DNA from: Ilex aquifolium
Lineage: Eukaryota > Streptophyta > Magnoliopsida > Aquifoliales > Aquifoliaceae
DNA length: 64,000 nt
Assembly (NCBI GenBank): GCA_951799425.1
Contig: OX637392.1
Span: forward strand, 40,562,593-40,626,592
Reading direction: 5' to 3'
Below, piece by piece: positions 22,001 to 34,425 of the stretch. Below the pieces are notes generated by a model. That model made no database searches. It saw nothing but the letters and a program-made list of their open reading frames with translations, and had not been told where the DNA came from. Within the stretch, counting starts at the first letter, position 1; each line of letters opens with the position of its first letter. The position numbers were made by a program, and so were the translations under genes.

Positions 22001-23440
22001 CTTGGCACCTTCTGATGTAAGTGCAAGTAAATTAAAGTTAATACCAAAAAAAAAGCAAAATAAACTCTAATGAGAAGAATGTATTAAGAAATTTAAAAAT
22101 AAAAGATTGTGGTTCTTCTTTGGGATTGAAGAATTTTAATCAATTTCAGTTTTTTTACTGAAGTCCCAGAAATCTATGGAATCTGATTCTTTAAAATGAC
22201 CACTTCTTAAGAGTTTCATTTATTTCCTACCAGTTTTTATGATCAACCAGCATTTACTTCGATACCCCGACTAATCCCTTTTAGTCCATTTTCTGATCCG
22301 GTCAAAGGAGTAAATGGGAAGGTTCGGATCGAAAATCTTCGCGAGACGGCCTATGAATCTTGAGAATCGAGAGTGGGGTTTGAAGACCCTACCGCATTCC
22401 GGCCCCAGGGCACCATAGCATGTTGGGAATAAGGGTGGACATACCGGACGTAACCACTCTCTTGGTTAGGGGCTGTGTCGCCCTTATCCTTTAAATTGAT
22501 GGATTTCCAGGTCTTTTTGACTTTCACTGTTGGAAGATTATTGAAGATGACTTGACTTGGTCTGGGCGGTTCACAATTTCTTTGTTGGAGGCGCTCAAAT
22601 TGAATTGCCCTTATTCCGAATTCCGAAATAAGTCATTGATTTGGGTAATCCTGAGAGATAAATCCCTCATGACCTGATTTGCCTCAAGAAATTGCCAAGA
22701 TTCAAACTCCGGACATCTGAATTTATAGCTTGTCCCTGTTATTACTTGAAAAAAAGGTTAACGAGAAAAGGTAAACCCGCACCAAATCATTTCATGAAAA
22801 TCTATATCCTAACTTCCTAAGCAAATTTATAGGAGATTAAGAATTAGGGTAAATTATGATTTTCATCCTTAATTTACTGAGCTCATTTTATCCCGATATA
22901 TACATTGTTTTTGACATCCTCCCACCAATTACTTGAATTGGTTTCGAACCCTTATGCTGCAGTTTGGAAAAAAAAATATATTCATGTGCCATTATATATA
23001 GGAGAAAACGAAACAAGATTATGTAGTTTGGGAGGTAAAATGAAAACTTTACAAGCAATTGTAATGTGAGATAAGGAATAGTAATACTGAAGTTGCAATA
23101 TAAGAAACATGAAAAACCTTAGGACGATGTCGGGTTGATCTTCAAGCACTTGCCTCAACCCACACTCTCTAATTCTTCTTTCTTTCAATATGAACCAATG
23201 CTGGGCATCAAAAGACCGAGGAATTCTGATATATTTAGCCTCCGACGTATATGTCGGAGGAGAAGGGGACAATGAGAGATTCGTGATAAAAAAAAAAACC
23301 TTTTTAATAAACCCAAACCTAAATATATGCATATTTGCAAAGCATGGGGTGTTGAAAAGGATTGAGAGATAAACATGGTACCGAGGTTATAGGTGAGCCT
23401 TACATTGAACGAGTGCCAGCCATGAACTTATAAATCAATG
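22001..23440. other. Upstream region of the hydroxylase gene, no gene seen
   Basis: The hydroxylase promoter and 5' leader should lie in the first kilobase. Part of it (about 22240-22700) is clearly richer in GC than its surroundings, with TCCGGTCAAAGGAG, CATTCCGGCCCCAGGGCACC and GGGGCTGTGTCGCCC. It looks like a foreign fragment but matches nothing I recognise. The rest is AT-rich. Short ORFs at 22982-23376 show no domain. Confidence 0.35.
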
Positions 23441-23465
23441 AACGTTCTTATTCGCATAAGGCTTT

Positions 23466-23735
23466 TTTTGCACTTTGTACTTGGAAAGATTTCAAAATTT
23501 TTATTTTGTATATTCAAATATTAAATTTGTCATATTGCACTCTCAATGTATCAAAAATATTATAATGTGATCATTCTGCTTGCTTATGTTATTTTTTTAC
23601 TAGAAGCCAACCCATTTATACTTATGAAAAAACTAACGAAAACCTAACAGAAGGACCATATTATAACACTTTTGAAATATTAAGGGTGTAATGTGAGAAA
23701 TTTAATCTATCTTTTAGGGTGCAAAGTGAAATTCA
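23466..23735. mobile_element. MITE-like long imperfect inverted repeat
   Basis: The left arm (CACTTTGTACTTGGAAAGAT, then ATTAAATTTGTCATATTGCAC) matches the reversed right arm (CACTTTGCACCCTAAAAGAT, then ATTAAATTTCTCACATTACAC) over about 100 bases, around a centre near 23600. No ORF. Ends are approximate and no duplication was identified. Confidence 0.6.
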
Positions 23736-23945
23736 CCCTTCCCAAAATGGGTCTTAACAATATTTTTGCACAAGTAATTCTATTCCGATCTAAAAATTTG
23801 ACTTCATTTGTTGATATGATGATGTGGTTTCATTAGAACCATTGGATGAAGCACAAGTTTTAATGTTTAATAAATTAGGCAGCAAATGAAGTTAAAATTT
23901 GAAGTACAAATAATATTACTCTTTTTTTTTTTGCAGTGCATTAAG

Positions 23946-24570
23946 TAGGGGTGTAACTTGGGCGGGCCAACCCGAAAAAAAGGGCTTGGGTTAAAATTTT
24001 TAATACTTGGGTTGGGCCTGGGCAAAAAAACCCCAACCTGAATTAAATTTGGGCAAGCCTCGGGTTGAGGCCTCGCGTTGTCGGGTTTAACCCAAATATT
24101 AAAATCGGGTTGAACCCGATTATTAAATCGGGTTGAACCCGAATATACATAAATATATAAATATATTTAACTAGGGTTAATATTTATCTTCACTCTTCAG
24201 AGTCCAGAATTTCACTTCACTTCAAGTCTTAACCTCTGCGCCTCTATCACTCCCAGATCTCTCTCTCACTCATCACTCCTCCCTCTTTCTTCATCTGTGC
24301 CTCGCCCTTCATCTTAGATCACTTGAAAAAATCAGATCTACACTTGAGAAAATTAAATTTACACTTCAAAAAATCAACCTGAATTAAGTAACCCAAGCTC
24401 AACCCAATTTTTAACCCGAAATTAGCCCGAATTAAGTAACCCTAATTCGACTCGAGCCCGCCCGAATTAAACTCGGGCAGTACTCGGGTTGAGGTAGGGT
24501 TATGGTTGAAGATTATATACCTAGGGTTGGACTAGAGTTGACCTCTCAATCCGCCCGAGTTGCACCCCTA
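23946..24570. mobile_element. hAT-type MITE, 625 bp, target duplication GCATTAAG
   Basis: Terminal repeats TAGGGGTGTAACTTGGGCGG and, reversed at the right end, TAGGGGTGCAACTCGGGCGG. Exact 8-base duplications GCATTAAG flank it at 23938-23945 and 24571-24578; eight bases is the hAT signature. The interior has repeated AAATCGGGTTGAACCCGA units near 24100-24145 and a pyrimidine-rich block, but no transposase. Confidence 0.9.
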
Positions 24571-24790
24571 GCATTAAGCCACGAGCAATGCTATTTGGAT
24601 CTAATTTATTGACTTAATTCACTATAACCTTTTGATTGACCGTGAGCTCCATCAAATATTATAACTTAGTTTTGATCCAATAATTCCAATAAAATTATAT
24701 CATTATGTCAACAAATTAGGTTAAATTTTTATATCTCAATAGCAGCCATAATACTTTTCTCTTAATGTTGTACGATAAGTAAATAAAAAT

Positions 24791-25103
24791 GGGAAAATTA
24801 CACTTTGATCCTCGACTAGATCCATTTTTTATATTGCTCCCTCAACTATCTCATTTTTCACATTATAGATTATTTTCGGATCATCTTAATTATTAACACT
24901 CGTTACAACCTTCGAACTATGTAATTTTCTTTTCACTTTACCACGACACATTGATAATTTTCATTCAGAAAGATAGCGGACGCTTGCAATTGGGATAGTT
25001 TGAAATAATTTAAGTAATTGAGAGATAACGTAAAAAATTTAATAGTTCAAGAGACAAAGAGAATCGAGTCCATAGTTTGTAGGGTCAAAGTGTAATTTGC
25101 TCC
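24791..25103. mobile_element. MITE with GGG(AA)AATTACACTTTGA ends
   Basis: The left end GGGAAAATTACACTTTGATC and the reversed right end GGAGCAAATTACACTTTGAC form imperfect inverted repeats that extend inward with CTC...ACTAT blocks. About 313 bp, no ORF. The flanks share only AATAA, so the target duplication is unproven. Confidence 0.6.
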
Positions 25104-26430
25104 AATAACCTGACACGTTAACACGGCTGAAACTTGATGTGGTACAAATAAAAAAACAAAATGAGAGTTAATAAGAATAGGAAATAGGTCAGGTTAGTGA
25201 CAAAAATGAACAATCCAATTTTGATGCGACAAATAGTTTTTTTTGTACAATAAGAAATTTTTTTACTTATTGATCTAGTATTGTATGAATGATCATATAA
25301 TAAAATATTTTTTATTTCATTTTTCTAGAACGCATATCGAGTTGATTTTAATTTATGAGGGGCTTATGTGTGGTACTTTTGGAGGATAATTGTTGAGGGA
25401 TACACTTATAATTACTTATTTGTGTAAATGTACATACTTCAGCCTTCTAACTCATTAAGTCTTCCTATCTATATAATAAGATAGCTCGGTTTTTGAACTT
25501 ATGGGGGCATATTTTTCCCCCTAAATTTTACACATCTAGCACACACTTTCCTCCAAAAATTTGACAAACCCAACACATGGACTCCACAACACACCATTGC
25601 ACACACATACATGCATTCTAACACACAATTGCACACACATACACACATTCCAACACACACGCGTGTTATATACACACTTCAGCTCTACACATATTCCAAT
25701 AAACGCACTTTGTAATAGCTTAGTGTACAATGACTTTAGTCATGGGGTATTGCTAGTTCTTAAATATTTTGTAACTAGGTACAAATTTACAATTTTTCAT
25801 ATTTTTTCATAACTTAACTGCCCCTAAATTTATTCCTATTAGATTTGACAGTTTGTTTATTTATTTTTTGAATCTGTTTTAAAAGATTATGGTTTCCTAA
25901 ATTTATGGATTAAAATCCCATTGGATTTTTAATTATATTTTCAGTGTCTTTGCCATCAAACGTATTTTTTTTCTACCATCAGACATTAACGTTTTTCTTC
26001 TTCTCCAACAAGTATCCGAATTATTCCCCTTCGTCAGCGATTATTGGTGGTCGTTCTTGACGGTAATCATAAACCCTTCTTTTTTTATTTTTCTTAAACT
26101 TTTTAGAATTTCTTTATGAATTTTCTTGATTAGAATCATGTTTTTTACGCTAATGATAAACTTTTTTCCATTGATGAATTCTATCTTCATCAAAATTCAT
26201 CTTCTCCAAATTTCTCAAAACCACCAACCAAAATTCACATTCTCTAAAAATCAGTCATCGAAATACGACTATAGCATAATATCAGGTTTGTAGTTTTGAT
26301 TTCATTTTTTTATTAACAGACTTAAGTATTTTTTAATCAAATAGTTAGATTTCTAATAATTTTCTTCTATGACAAAGTTATAATCTTATATTAATTGGGC
26401 ATTAGTTTTTTTTGTGTGTTCATCTTTATT
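25104..26430. other. AT-rich intergenic DNA with a CA-rich microsatellite patch (25585-25690)
   Basis: No gene is supported. The patch 25585-25690 holds repeated CACACA, CACACATACA and CCAACACAC words. The short frames across it are by-products of that composition. A sequence resembling a Helitron head occurs at about 25455, without a matching tail. Confidence 0.4.
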
Positions 26431-26970
26431 AAAACTAATGGGACGTGTTACACTGGATTACCGCACAATGATGGCACTTCATTAAAACCAAGGGAATGCG
26501 TGTGTGTAATTATAGTCTCCAAGTCTTATGTCAAAGATGTCACACTAGGTCGTCACATTTTTATGTCACTTTATTAAAACTAAGTGAATGTGTGTGTTTA
26601 ATTATAGTGTCCAAGCCTTATGTCAAGAATGTCATACTGTGTCGTCACACTATGATGTTACTTTATTAAACCCAAGGGAACATGTGTGTTCAATTGTTGT
26701 GTCCAAGCTATGTCAAGGATGTCATACTGGGTCATTACACTATGATGTTACTTTATTAAACCATAGGGAACGTGTGTGTTCAATTGTTGTGTCCAAGCTA
26801 TGTCAAGAATGTCATACTGGGTCGTCACACTATGATGTTACTTTATAAAACCCAAGGGAACGTGTGTATTTAATTGTTGTGTCCAAGCAATGTCAAGGAT
26901 GTCACATTGGATCGTCACACTATGATGTCACTTTATTGTTTCACATTGAGTCATCACACTATGATGCCCT
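26430..26970 (+). repeat. Tandem array of 90-bp units, about 5-6 copies
   Basis: The anchor CACACTATGATGTTACTTTA occurs at about 26647, 26737 and 26827, exactly 90 bases apart. More diverged copies lie on both sides (26557 and about 26917). Each unit holds GTGTCCAAGC, TGTCAAGAATGTCATACTGG and GTGTGTTCAATTGTTG. Ninety is a multiple of three, so short open frames run through the array, but these look like a side effect. Confidence 0.85.
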
Positions 26971-27689
26971 TTCTTCTTCTGTTCGTTTCAGTCTTTTTTC
27001 CAAACCTTGAAAAATATGTTTCTTCAAATCCCTTTTTTTTTTTTTGGTGTTTGAACACCAAAATTATTGGATAAAAAAGATTTTGTGGAGGATTTTTCGG
27101 AGTCAGTTTTTTATTCCTTCAATTTTGCGATTCCATTCCGTGTTTAAAGAAGATATGGTGGCAATTAAAGGCGTAAATAAAGGGGATGAGATTATGGGTT
27201 TCCTAATCCGGTTAGACAACTGGAGCATTGTTTTTGAAGGGTAGTGTAGTCTTTTTCTCTCACTAGTGGACTTCTTTCCAAAATAATTTCCTTAATTGAG
27301 TTAAACAGTAATAAGTTTAATTAAGTGTACCGACCTCCAAAATATCTTTTTTTGGTTCTTAAGTTATACAAATATGACATGAACAGTAGACAAATTATAT
27401 CTCAAACCTAAAATAACTCGACTCGACAATGACACGAACACTCAATAAAATGGTCGGAAAATGGGCCCATTGATGCAAATGATATGAATAATGTTACAAA
27501 AACAAAAATTCGATACAAAAGTTTGCATACAAAATGGACTCTTTTTTTGTTTTAATCCCAGGGACCGCTTATATTATGACATTTACAAAGGTTTTTTTGC
27601 GACCTTTTTGTAGGGCAGTCCACTTAAAAATCACTTTATAAAGCGTTTTCCTCATAAACACAATGGACATGTTTGAAACTAATTTTTTT
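26971..27689. other. No recognisable gene
   Basis: AT-rich DNA after the 90-bp array. A small frame at 27044-27244 (about 66 residues) has no family resemblance. Homology to the inverted fragment at 6715-7470 only begins near 27715. Confidence 0.35.
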
Positions 27690-30178
27690 AAGGGTAAAAC
27701 GGAAGTTGGTACATTTTTTTAGACTTAATTGAGCAAAAATACAACACAAAATCTTATTTGGGCTAAAGTGCATATTTTAAAAAAATGACAATAATGCCAT
27801 TTGGTAAAAAGCTGAAGAGATGAAATTGTTTGTATGCCTTTTGTATGTTTTGGCTTCATTCAAGTAAAGGGAGGTAAATAAGGGGCATTAATTATCACAA
27901 CCCTTCTTTTTCGCAACAGGATTTTCTGGTAATGGGATTTGATTAGAATGCCACAAATTATATGAGAATAATACTAATTTTTCCCCCCCAAAAAAAGAGG
28001 AATACGATAGTGAAAATCCGGCGGTTTTCTGTACAGTACCTGTTCATCGTCACCGACCACTTCTTCACCAGAAATTGCATGTGCCATTCAAGTTTCGTTT
28101 TTGTATTTTATTATTATTTAGTTTAATGTTTTTTTTTTAATTTTTTGTGCAAAACTGTGTAATTTGCTTCTGAAAAAAAAAAAACAAAATCATAAAACCC
28201 TATTTTCATAGATGAGAGTAAGAAATTGTAGTTCTGCAATTATTGAATGAGTAATTATAAAAGTGAAATTATTTGCAGATGCAAAATGTAAACACTTTGA
28301 AACATAAATTTTTTTTTTTTGGTTTTGTTGAGGGTAACTGTGTTAAGTAACTATTTGGTATTCAAAGTATTCCATTTCGTTTTCTGTTTGTGGTAATTGT
28401 ATATCCACATTCTATTTGTGGTTACTATTGTGTAGATTTCGTTTTTTTTTTCCAAAACTCTGATTTTTTGTTTGTAAAACCAAAAACATAATTATAAAAT
28501 CCTAATTTCAGAGATGAAACTAAATAACTCGAAGTCTTTTATATTGAATGAGTAATTCAAAAGTTGAAATTATTTGAATACAAATTGTAAACAGTTTCAA
28601 AATTTTTTTACTTAGTATAACTGTGTTGAGTAATTATTTTGAGATTTTAAGTATTCTATTTTTATATATGTTATTGGTAACTGTATTAGAGTTACAATCG
28701 GCATTTGAATTGCACAAAATGTAAGAGTTAATATATTTAATTTCTTTTTTTTTTTATGGTAAAATCCCAACCCATTTTTTGTTATAGGAGGTCAATTCTT
28801 TCATCATTAATGCATGTATGTAAAAATTGAAATTATTGATATTTTTAAAGTAACTCGATAATGTTATAACTATATTGAGTATCTGTTAAGTTGAATTTTA
28901 TGTTGAATGTACATATTCATGGTATGGAACTTAGTTACACCCTACAGTGATACATAACCATACTTGTGTACACAAATATAATTACTATGTGCAACTGAGT
29001 TACACCTAAAATATATAATGCTCCTAAAAATGTAGATCAAGCCCATTGTAAACAATTAAACAGTTATTAATGTCTGGACTAATGGTTAGGTTAATATAGA
29101 CACACCACATATTATTGTATGATACCCTAACTTAGTTGATGCATTAAACATGACATGGCGAAGACACGATCTTCAAAAAGAAAACTTGATATAAGGCGTA
29201 GCAAAGAAATTTCACGGCCGGAGTCCGAATCAAATAAGACAGTTGTTGAGATAAAAGACAATCAAAGTGAAATATATATAAGTGGTGCAAGGTATAAACC
29301 TCAGTACAACTCAAATATGCTTGCAATTATTAGGGCAATTGAAGAACTTTATTTGAAAGAGTATCACAAGACATAATTGAAAAAGACTCCATTCCGGTTG
29401 CTTTTTAAGAGTATCATTGATCAACCTGTGGACAAAACATGGTGTCATAAAAGTGAAAACAGTATTACTGAAATACTCTTATGTTTCAATTCCGATACAT
29501 CAAGATTCAATATCAGAAGGGAAAAACTGAAGTTGCGCCTAGTGATGTGACTCTGATATCCCTCCATTCCTGATTAAGACATTAAAAAAATGAATGACAT
29601 TATATCAATTTAAAAGGAAAAAAAAAACAGTTACACAAAACAACATAAAAAAAAATATTAATACAAAAGACTGAATTAGTTAATCATATACTAGGAGAAA
29701 AACATAATACAAATAAATAGTTACACTAAACATGATCTACAAAATAGGTATTGACTGAAAACTTGCATACAAGAACAGTTACACCAAAACGCTACTTTAT
29801 TTTTTAACACAGTTACACAAAGCAAAAATCAAAAGGAACATGTCGGACAAGTTATACACAAAACAATTACACAAAAAAAAAGCACTTAAAAAACATAAAA
29901 CAAAATAAGTATATATAACCAAACACTAATATAATTTCTTATACATACAGACATACAGTATCAACAAAAAAAAAAAAAAAATGTACATTACTGTCTACAT
30001 AAAAAATATGATATCATGAATTAATTAAAAAAAAAAAGGTAGCGTAAAACATTTATACGAAAAATAGTTACACCCATTAAAAAATAAAGCAGTTCTTTTT
30101 TTCCCTACATCCCAACAACAAACAACATCTAACAAAATTGAAATTACGATTTCCTAGTAATAAAAGAAAAAAACTTAA
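27690..30178 (+). mobile_element. MULE deletion derivative, interrupted on the right by a Helitron
   Basis: The left 700 bases match, inverted, the segment 6715-7470. At 29155-29560 is a remnant of the protein whose better copy lies at 63381-63728 in the two-gene MULE. Words of the type GTAACTGTGTT recur between 28330 and 28700, and the reverse form ACAGTTACACAAAA recurs between 29625 and 30090. The right side stops at the Helitron head at 30179. The ends of this element are not resolved. Confidence 0.55.
29155..29560 (+). pseudogene. Remnant of the plant-mobile/Ulp1 gene of a MULE
   Basis: The frame from 29155 (MAKTRSSKRK) runs past a TAA at 29374-29376 into DKTWCHKSENSITEILLCFN and SDTSRFNIRREKLKLRL. 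This aligns with DKAWCRKTDKEVLKMILCFN and GQTSRFQIGGKELRLR at 63.5 kb. A one-base change then breaks the frame at the SDV motif. The rest of the protein, including the protease, is missing. Confidence 0.65.
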
Positions 30179-32581
30179 TCTATACTACTAATAAAAGTCT
30201 CTTAACATGAAAAAATTTTGTTTTCCTATTCCACCCCTAATTAATCCTTTAATGTCAACTTTATCCATTGTTGCTATAAACTTTTATCACACATGATCAT
30301 TTTCTACTATACAATTAATGAAATATTTAAAAGGCCACTATTATTTATCTCCATAAGAAACCCTTCAAAAAAGATGATCAACTTTTCAACTACTTTGACT
30401 ATGGTTTTATGGTGAGGGATCAGGGAAGGCTATAACAATTGATTTCACATCTCATCAAATGTGCATACTCACACACACATACACACATATACACATTTTC
30501 ATGTGAATATATGTATAATACTATGTGTATATGTATATATTGCATACAAAAGACATCTAATTGAAAAATCTTGGATTTTCAGTTTTACCATTGATTGATA
30601 TTTTAAAGTCAATTTTATCCTGAACTAATAACTACAATATATAATTTGTGTTTGGGGGTCCAACCATGGTAGTGGAAAGCTATGATACTAAAAAAAATAT
30701 TATCGATACCATAATTGGTTTTAGGAGCCGGTAATTTTGGGATGAATAACAAGTGTGCATTAATTGAGTGTACATCACTTGCCAGAATTGGAGCGGCCTC
30801 CTATTTCTGTGCTTAATAGTATACGATGAAAGTCACTAATATTTAGACTCTACATATTGTTACAATAAATAATCAATAATATTAGTAACTTATTGCAGCT
30901 TCAATCATTTATTTTGCTCACGTTTGTCATAGTTTGTCTCTTGAAAAATAGTTTTTAGTTTTTAATTAAAATTATATATGTTTTGTAATGCTAGCCCATA
31001 GGATTCTAGAAGTCTTGGTATTGCTACAGTAGGTATGCAGTCTTGTTATAGAATTCGTATTAGTTTTTTAATTGCTATAAAAAGTCTTTCTTGCAAGACT
31101 TCTTTGTGTAGCAGCTGAACCAATCTTGGGTTTTCTTGATTGTTGGATGCCACAACCTTATTCTTCTATTCAACTTTATGCTTCGTTTGGCTGGAGACTT
31201 GGATCTCTTGATTTTGCTTTCTTGATTTATTTCTGGTGTGTGAGATATTTACTTTGATTGATTTTTTTTTTGAGATCCTACAAATATAATCCTCAATTTG
31301 TAAGATGGTTTAGGCAAAAAAAAAATTTGTCTGGAAAATTTTTCTACTTTTATACCCTCTCTTAGGGATATTGAGATCTCACCCAAAGTGGCTGGCTTCT
31401 TGATGTATTTTTTTGATCTCTGGAACTCTTGTTCTTTTTCGATTTTCATTTTCGATCCAATCAGTTCCCATGAATTTACCTATGGGCTACTATTTGTTGA
31501 TCTAGGTAGTTAACCCAAACTTCTAAACATTGTTATGCTATCTGATTTTACAAATGAAAAGGATCAATGCTGTTACTTGATCTAGGTTGTGACTGTTATA
31601 GCACCAGAGAGAATTTTCAAGGTCTAAAGTCCTAGATACAAAGGTTCTAACCAAAACATATGGTGATTTCACTTGTAGGCATGGAGTATTCTTCTATTTA
31701 CTCATACAAGAAAATAACTATGACATAAGTAAAAAAAAAGGGCCAATGCTTATTGTTGAAGTATTTCTCAAGGAAAATACTAAATAGACTTAAAAAATTG
31801 ATTTAAAAATTTGACATGATGAATCACTACCATTGAATAAGTAGTGGGTCTCAATAAACACTGAGATCCACAGCTAAATCAATGACAAATATAACAGTCA
31901 CATCATCAAGTCAATTTTTTAAGTCAATTTTTTTTTTTTAAAAAATATATGTAGCATTGCTCATTTCTTAAATCCATTCCCCCATCTTTTCCTCTTCTTT
32001 GTTTAAGCCAATGTTTGTCAGGAGTGTCACTTCTCTAAGCTAACGATTAATGAATAGGAAAAATAACTCACCAGCTATTCAATTACAACCATTTATTTTA
32101 AAATACTTACGGATTTATTATGTTTAATCTTTGTAATGTTGTATATCAGTACATTTGGTACACATTAGAATTCCGAAAAGTTTGTGTCCTATGAAAGATA
32201 TTTGTCTTTTTGGTCATAGGTTTCTATGACAAAATATAGAAGGTATTCTTTGTTTTGCTGTGCTCTTTTAATGTTTTTAGTGTCATGAATGAGATAGTTC
32301 GTGCACAAGTGCAAACTTTAAACGTTTTGAAGCAAGACCTGAAGTAAAGCATGATTAGCTAGGTGCATTTCCTTTGGCAACTAAGTTGCAGCATACTTAT
32401 GTATATATACTAGCAAACAAAGCTCCTCTAATCATGTCTTGTGATGTAACTTCATAGGCTTTTTGTATCTCTTTTCTCATCTGCAAATCTTAAAATGGTT
32501 CTGTTCCTTTTAAAATGTCATGTATAAAATTCATATCATACTTAAAATGGTTCACGTGCAACGCACATGTGCATCAACTAG
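30179..32581 (+). mobile_element. Helitron A, non-autonomous, 2403 bp
   Basis: Starts TCTATACTACTAATAAAAGT after an A and ends CATCAACTAG before a T, the A|T insertion rule of Helitrons. A terminal hairpin CACGTGC-AAC-GCACATG (32553-32569) lies 12 bases before the end. No Rep/helicase gene is present. The interior is AT-rich; a short minus-strand frame at 31249-31449 has no recognised product. Confidence 0.82.
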
Positions 32582-32662
32582 TCTATACTACTTTAAAAAA
32601 TTAGAATATTTGAATTTTTTTTCCACCTTTGCCTTCTACTAATAAAACTATGTCATCCTTAT

Positions 32663-34214
32663 TGATTAACCCTAATTAATGCATAATTTAATTAAAATAA
32701 TAGGTCAATTGTGTCAATAAAATAAAGTTAAACTAGTCAAAGGAAGTCAAATTAGAGTTAGTGTGTGAATTAAATTGTTGTTCTTTTCAGGGTTTTGTGC
32801 GTCAAAATTACTGGAGAGCCAATTGTGTCAAAGCTACAAATTATTGGGCAGCCAATTATTAAAGCAAAACAAAGGGGGATCAAAGTGTAATTAAAGGGCA
32901 TCTTCTTGGGGCTCTAAATGGCATCTTTTGGGACTTGTAAAAATCATCTTTTGGGACTTGTAAATGACATCTTTTGATTGCCTATAAATACCACGCCTTG
33001 GGGCTTGTAAGAGGGAGATCTCTTTGGTTGTGGAAAACCCTCCAAAAGTAATTGTTGCTTTCTTGTATTGTTGCTTTCTTCTAATTGAAGTATTGCCTTC
33101 TTTTATTATAGTTTGTCTCTTTTAATTTCATGTCTAGAAGAAAGATATATTACTTTTGGTTGTGGATCACCCTCCAAAAGTGACTACTTTTCTTCTACTT
33201 TTAATTTGTGTTTCATTCACTTCCATTGCTTGAGCTTCTTTCTTCCCTTAGAGGAGTGAAACTCTTCCACTTTTCTAGAGCTTCACCAAAGCCGTGAAGG
33301 GTGGAACGTGATTCACTCATTCTTTGTCGAAGATCGGCTCCCTGTTTAGTGTGCTTTGTTTTGTGATCCCTTTACTTGGAGGAATGATCATCACTCAAAT
33401 TTCTAGCTTTACTAAAGCCATGAAGAGTGAGTAGTTTCTCATTCACTCTTTAGTAAGAGGAGAAGGGCATGTATAAATTATCCGGATGTTATATTTGTAC
33501 AAATTCGATTATGCTTAATGCTTTATATTCCCCATGTTTATTGAAAGATTGATTGCATCTAACAAAGCTAAAGTACTTTGTATAACCAAGAGTTCTTTCT
33601 ATAACATAGATAACTCTTGTATAGAAAGACTCGTTGGTTCAAGGCAAGTACCCCGACTAGATCTTCATGACTACCCTTCAATCTTCACCATTATTGTGCT
33701 TAAATTAAAGAATGGAAATGGAACATTAATGTCATGATTGGATGTCTTGTAGAAACACTTGCTTGTTTGTAGACGGGTTAAGTCTCGGCACAGACAATTC
33801 TTGTAAACTTCTAGAAAGACATCGGAATCATGTACTTAATTCTCATAATCTACCTTTATCTTCCGATTAACCTTCTGTTGACACGGGGGTTAATTGAGTT
33901 ATCACGTACAAGTATAACAAACCGGATAATTAACTACATGTCCAGATCCTTGAACTAAAGAGTGGCTCTTTTATATTAAAGTCTATCTCACATTTTGTTT
34001 AGAAAACTCTCTTGGAAAGAATCTTATATTCTGTCCAGAAAAAATCCTGAACACCACAATTTCAAATCTCAAAGGATACAACCAACTGGTCTCCACCACT
34101 GCTTACTTTGAAACATTAACAACAGTTCATTGTGGATTCGACTCCGGACTCAAACCGGATTATTACTACAGCTTGACCGCCTGCACTTGGGTGTACACAT
34201 TTCAGATCAAGTCA
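32663..34214 (+). repeat. 5' LTR of the Athila-type element
   Basis: 1552 bp. It carries a 16-base internal duplication (TTGCTTTCTTGTATTG) absent from the other LTR and lacks 13 bases present there. The likely promoter is the CTATAAATAC at about 32983, preceded by repeated CATCTTTTGGGACTTGTAAA. Confidence 0.93.
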
Positions 34215-34220
34215 AGTTTT

Positions 34221-34238
34221 TGGCTCCGTTGCCGGGGA
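34221..34238 (+). other. Primer-binding site of the Athila-type element (tRNA-Asp type)
   Basis: TGGCTCCGTTGCCGGGGA differs by one base from TGGCGCCGTTGCCGGGGA, the complement of the plant tRNA-Asp 3' end used by Athila elements. It begins six bases after the LTR. Confidence 0.88.
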
Positions 34239-34425
34239 GCCATAAAAAGTGTTTGAAGGTAAAAGGTAAAAAGACCTTTCTTTCTTTTTTATATTCTTTG
34301 GTTTTCTTTCTTTTTTGTATATTCTTTGGTTTACTGTGAATAATTTTGTTTTGTTTTATTTTCTTTATTTTTATGTCTGAGGCACTCCTCACTATCAGAA
34401 TTGGCCATCAGAATCGTTTGAGTCT

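Noticed and set aside
25455..25500. Another Helitron head (CTATCTATATAATAAGATAG)
   Set aside because: No matching CTAG tail with hairpin was found downstream, and the match to the other heads is weak.
25561..25812. Histidine/threonine-rich protein
   Set aside because: Product of the CA-rich microsatellite patch.
26588..27074. Cysteine-containing repeat protein frames in the 90-base array
   Set aside because: Open only because 90 is a multiple of three and the unit lacks stops in some frames. Diverged copies break it.
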